Shown: positions 39,851-39,923 of the stretch, one piece after another | Layout of the letters: each line of letters starts with the position of its first letter | Numbering within the stretch: the first letter of the stretch is position 1 | NCBI GenBank assembly: GCA_934631025.1 | Contig: CAKTXR010000021.1 | Span: 1 to 39,923, forward strand | Length of the DNA: 39,923 nt | Direction of reading: 5' to 3' | From: an uncultured Clostridia bacterium | Lineage (GTDB): Bacteria; Bacillota; Clostridia; Christensenellales; Aristaeellaceae | The notes under the pieces: generated by a model | What the model saw: the letters and a program-made list of their open reading frames with translations, nothing else | What the model was told of the DNA's origin: nothing | Database searches by the model: none | Program-made: the position numbers and the translations under genes

Positions 39851-39923
39851 GCGCCTTTAGCTCAGCTGGTAGAGCACCTGACTCTTAATCAGGGTGTCCA
39901 GGGTTCGAGTCCCTGAAGGCGCA
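39851..39923 (+). tRNA. tRNA-Lys (anticodon CTT)
   Basis: Full cloverleaf: acceptor GCGCCTT/AAGGCGC with discriminator A, D-arm with AGCTCAGCTGGTAGAGC, anticodon stem CCTGA/TCAGG around loop CTCTTAA (anticodon CTT, reads AAG), and T-arm CAGGG-TTCGAGT-CCCTG. The window ends at the discriminator base, so whether CCA is encoded cannot be seen. Confidence 0.97.

Overview
This is a GC-rich stretch from a Gram-positive, endospore-forming member of the Clostridia (Bacillota), most likely an uncultured gut lineage (inference; Christensenellales or Oscillospirales would fit). Three things point there: the sporulation proteases spoIVB and spoIVFA-spoIVFB; a maf-mreBCD ... minD ... spoIVFAB order resembling the Bacillus/Clostridium arrangement; and Firmicutes-style RNA control, with a T-box before thrS and a leader attenuator before infC-rpmI-rplT. 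Housekeeping promoters are close to TTGACA-17-TATAAT.

Layout. 1-2950: a secreted NlpC/P60 hydrolase with two SH3 and six peptidoglycan-binding domains (minus strand). 2955-3098: an undescribed 47-residue ORF. 3303-4589: a GT1 glycosyltransferase. 4637-6967: T-box and threonyl-tRNA synthetase. 7063-10971: a three-gene operon (FAD oxidoreductase, PIG-L deacetylase, PHP metallohydrolase). 10987-12345: infC (apparent ATT start), rpmI, rplT. 12346-12951: a hairpin-rich gap. 12952-15031: a NamZ/DUF1343 muramidase and a SpoU rRNA methyltransferase. 15257-27373: a carbohydrate-type locus. It has two related cytoplasmic TIM-barrel proteins on the minus strand, one fused to a transglutaminase-like domain. 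Divergent from them are two ABC permeases, a solute-binding protein, an alkaline-phosphatase-superfamily protein with a lectin-like tail, and a membrane-bound AraC regulator. Three phased direct repeats lie between the two arms. 27458-28720: spoIVB (minus). 28973-37307: maf, mreB, mreC, mreD, PBP2, minD, rodA. 38193-39805: spoIVFA-spoIVFB. 39851-39923: tRNA-Lys(CTT).

The most unusual signal is a dispersed structured repeat of about 150-200 nt, with three near-complete copies, one rearranged copy and one partial copy. It directly abuts the stop codons of the NlpC/P60 gene, mreC and rodA, always on the coding strand, and is tandemly repeated after rodA. It contains several hairpins. The last has a constant 11-nt loop (CATAAATTGGA) on a stem of about 12 bp whose sequence changes on both arms from copy to copy. 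The middle hairpins covary in the same way. This looks like an RNA selected for structure (3'-UTR element or terminator) or a mobile palindromic repeat, and I do not recognise it as a named family.

Other points to look at: an MreB homologue lacking both usual catalytic acids, a MinD with no MinC beside it, a solute-binding protein with no lipobox cysteine, and sporulation-sigma-like promoters before spoIVB and spoIVFA. No CRISPR array, insertion sequence, integrase or phage gene was seen.
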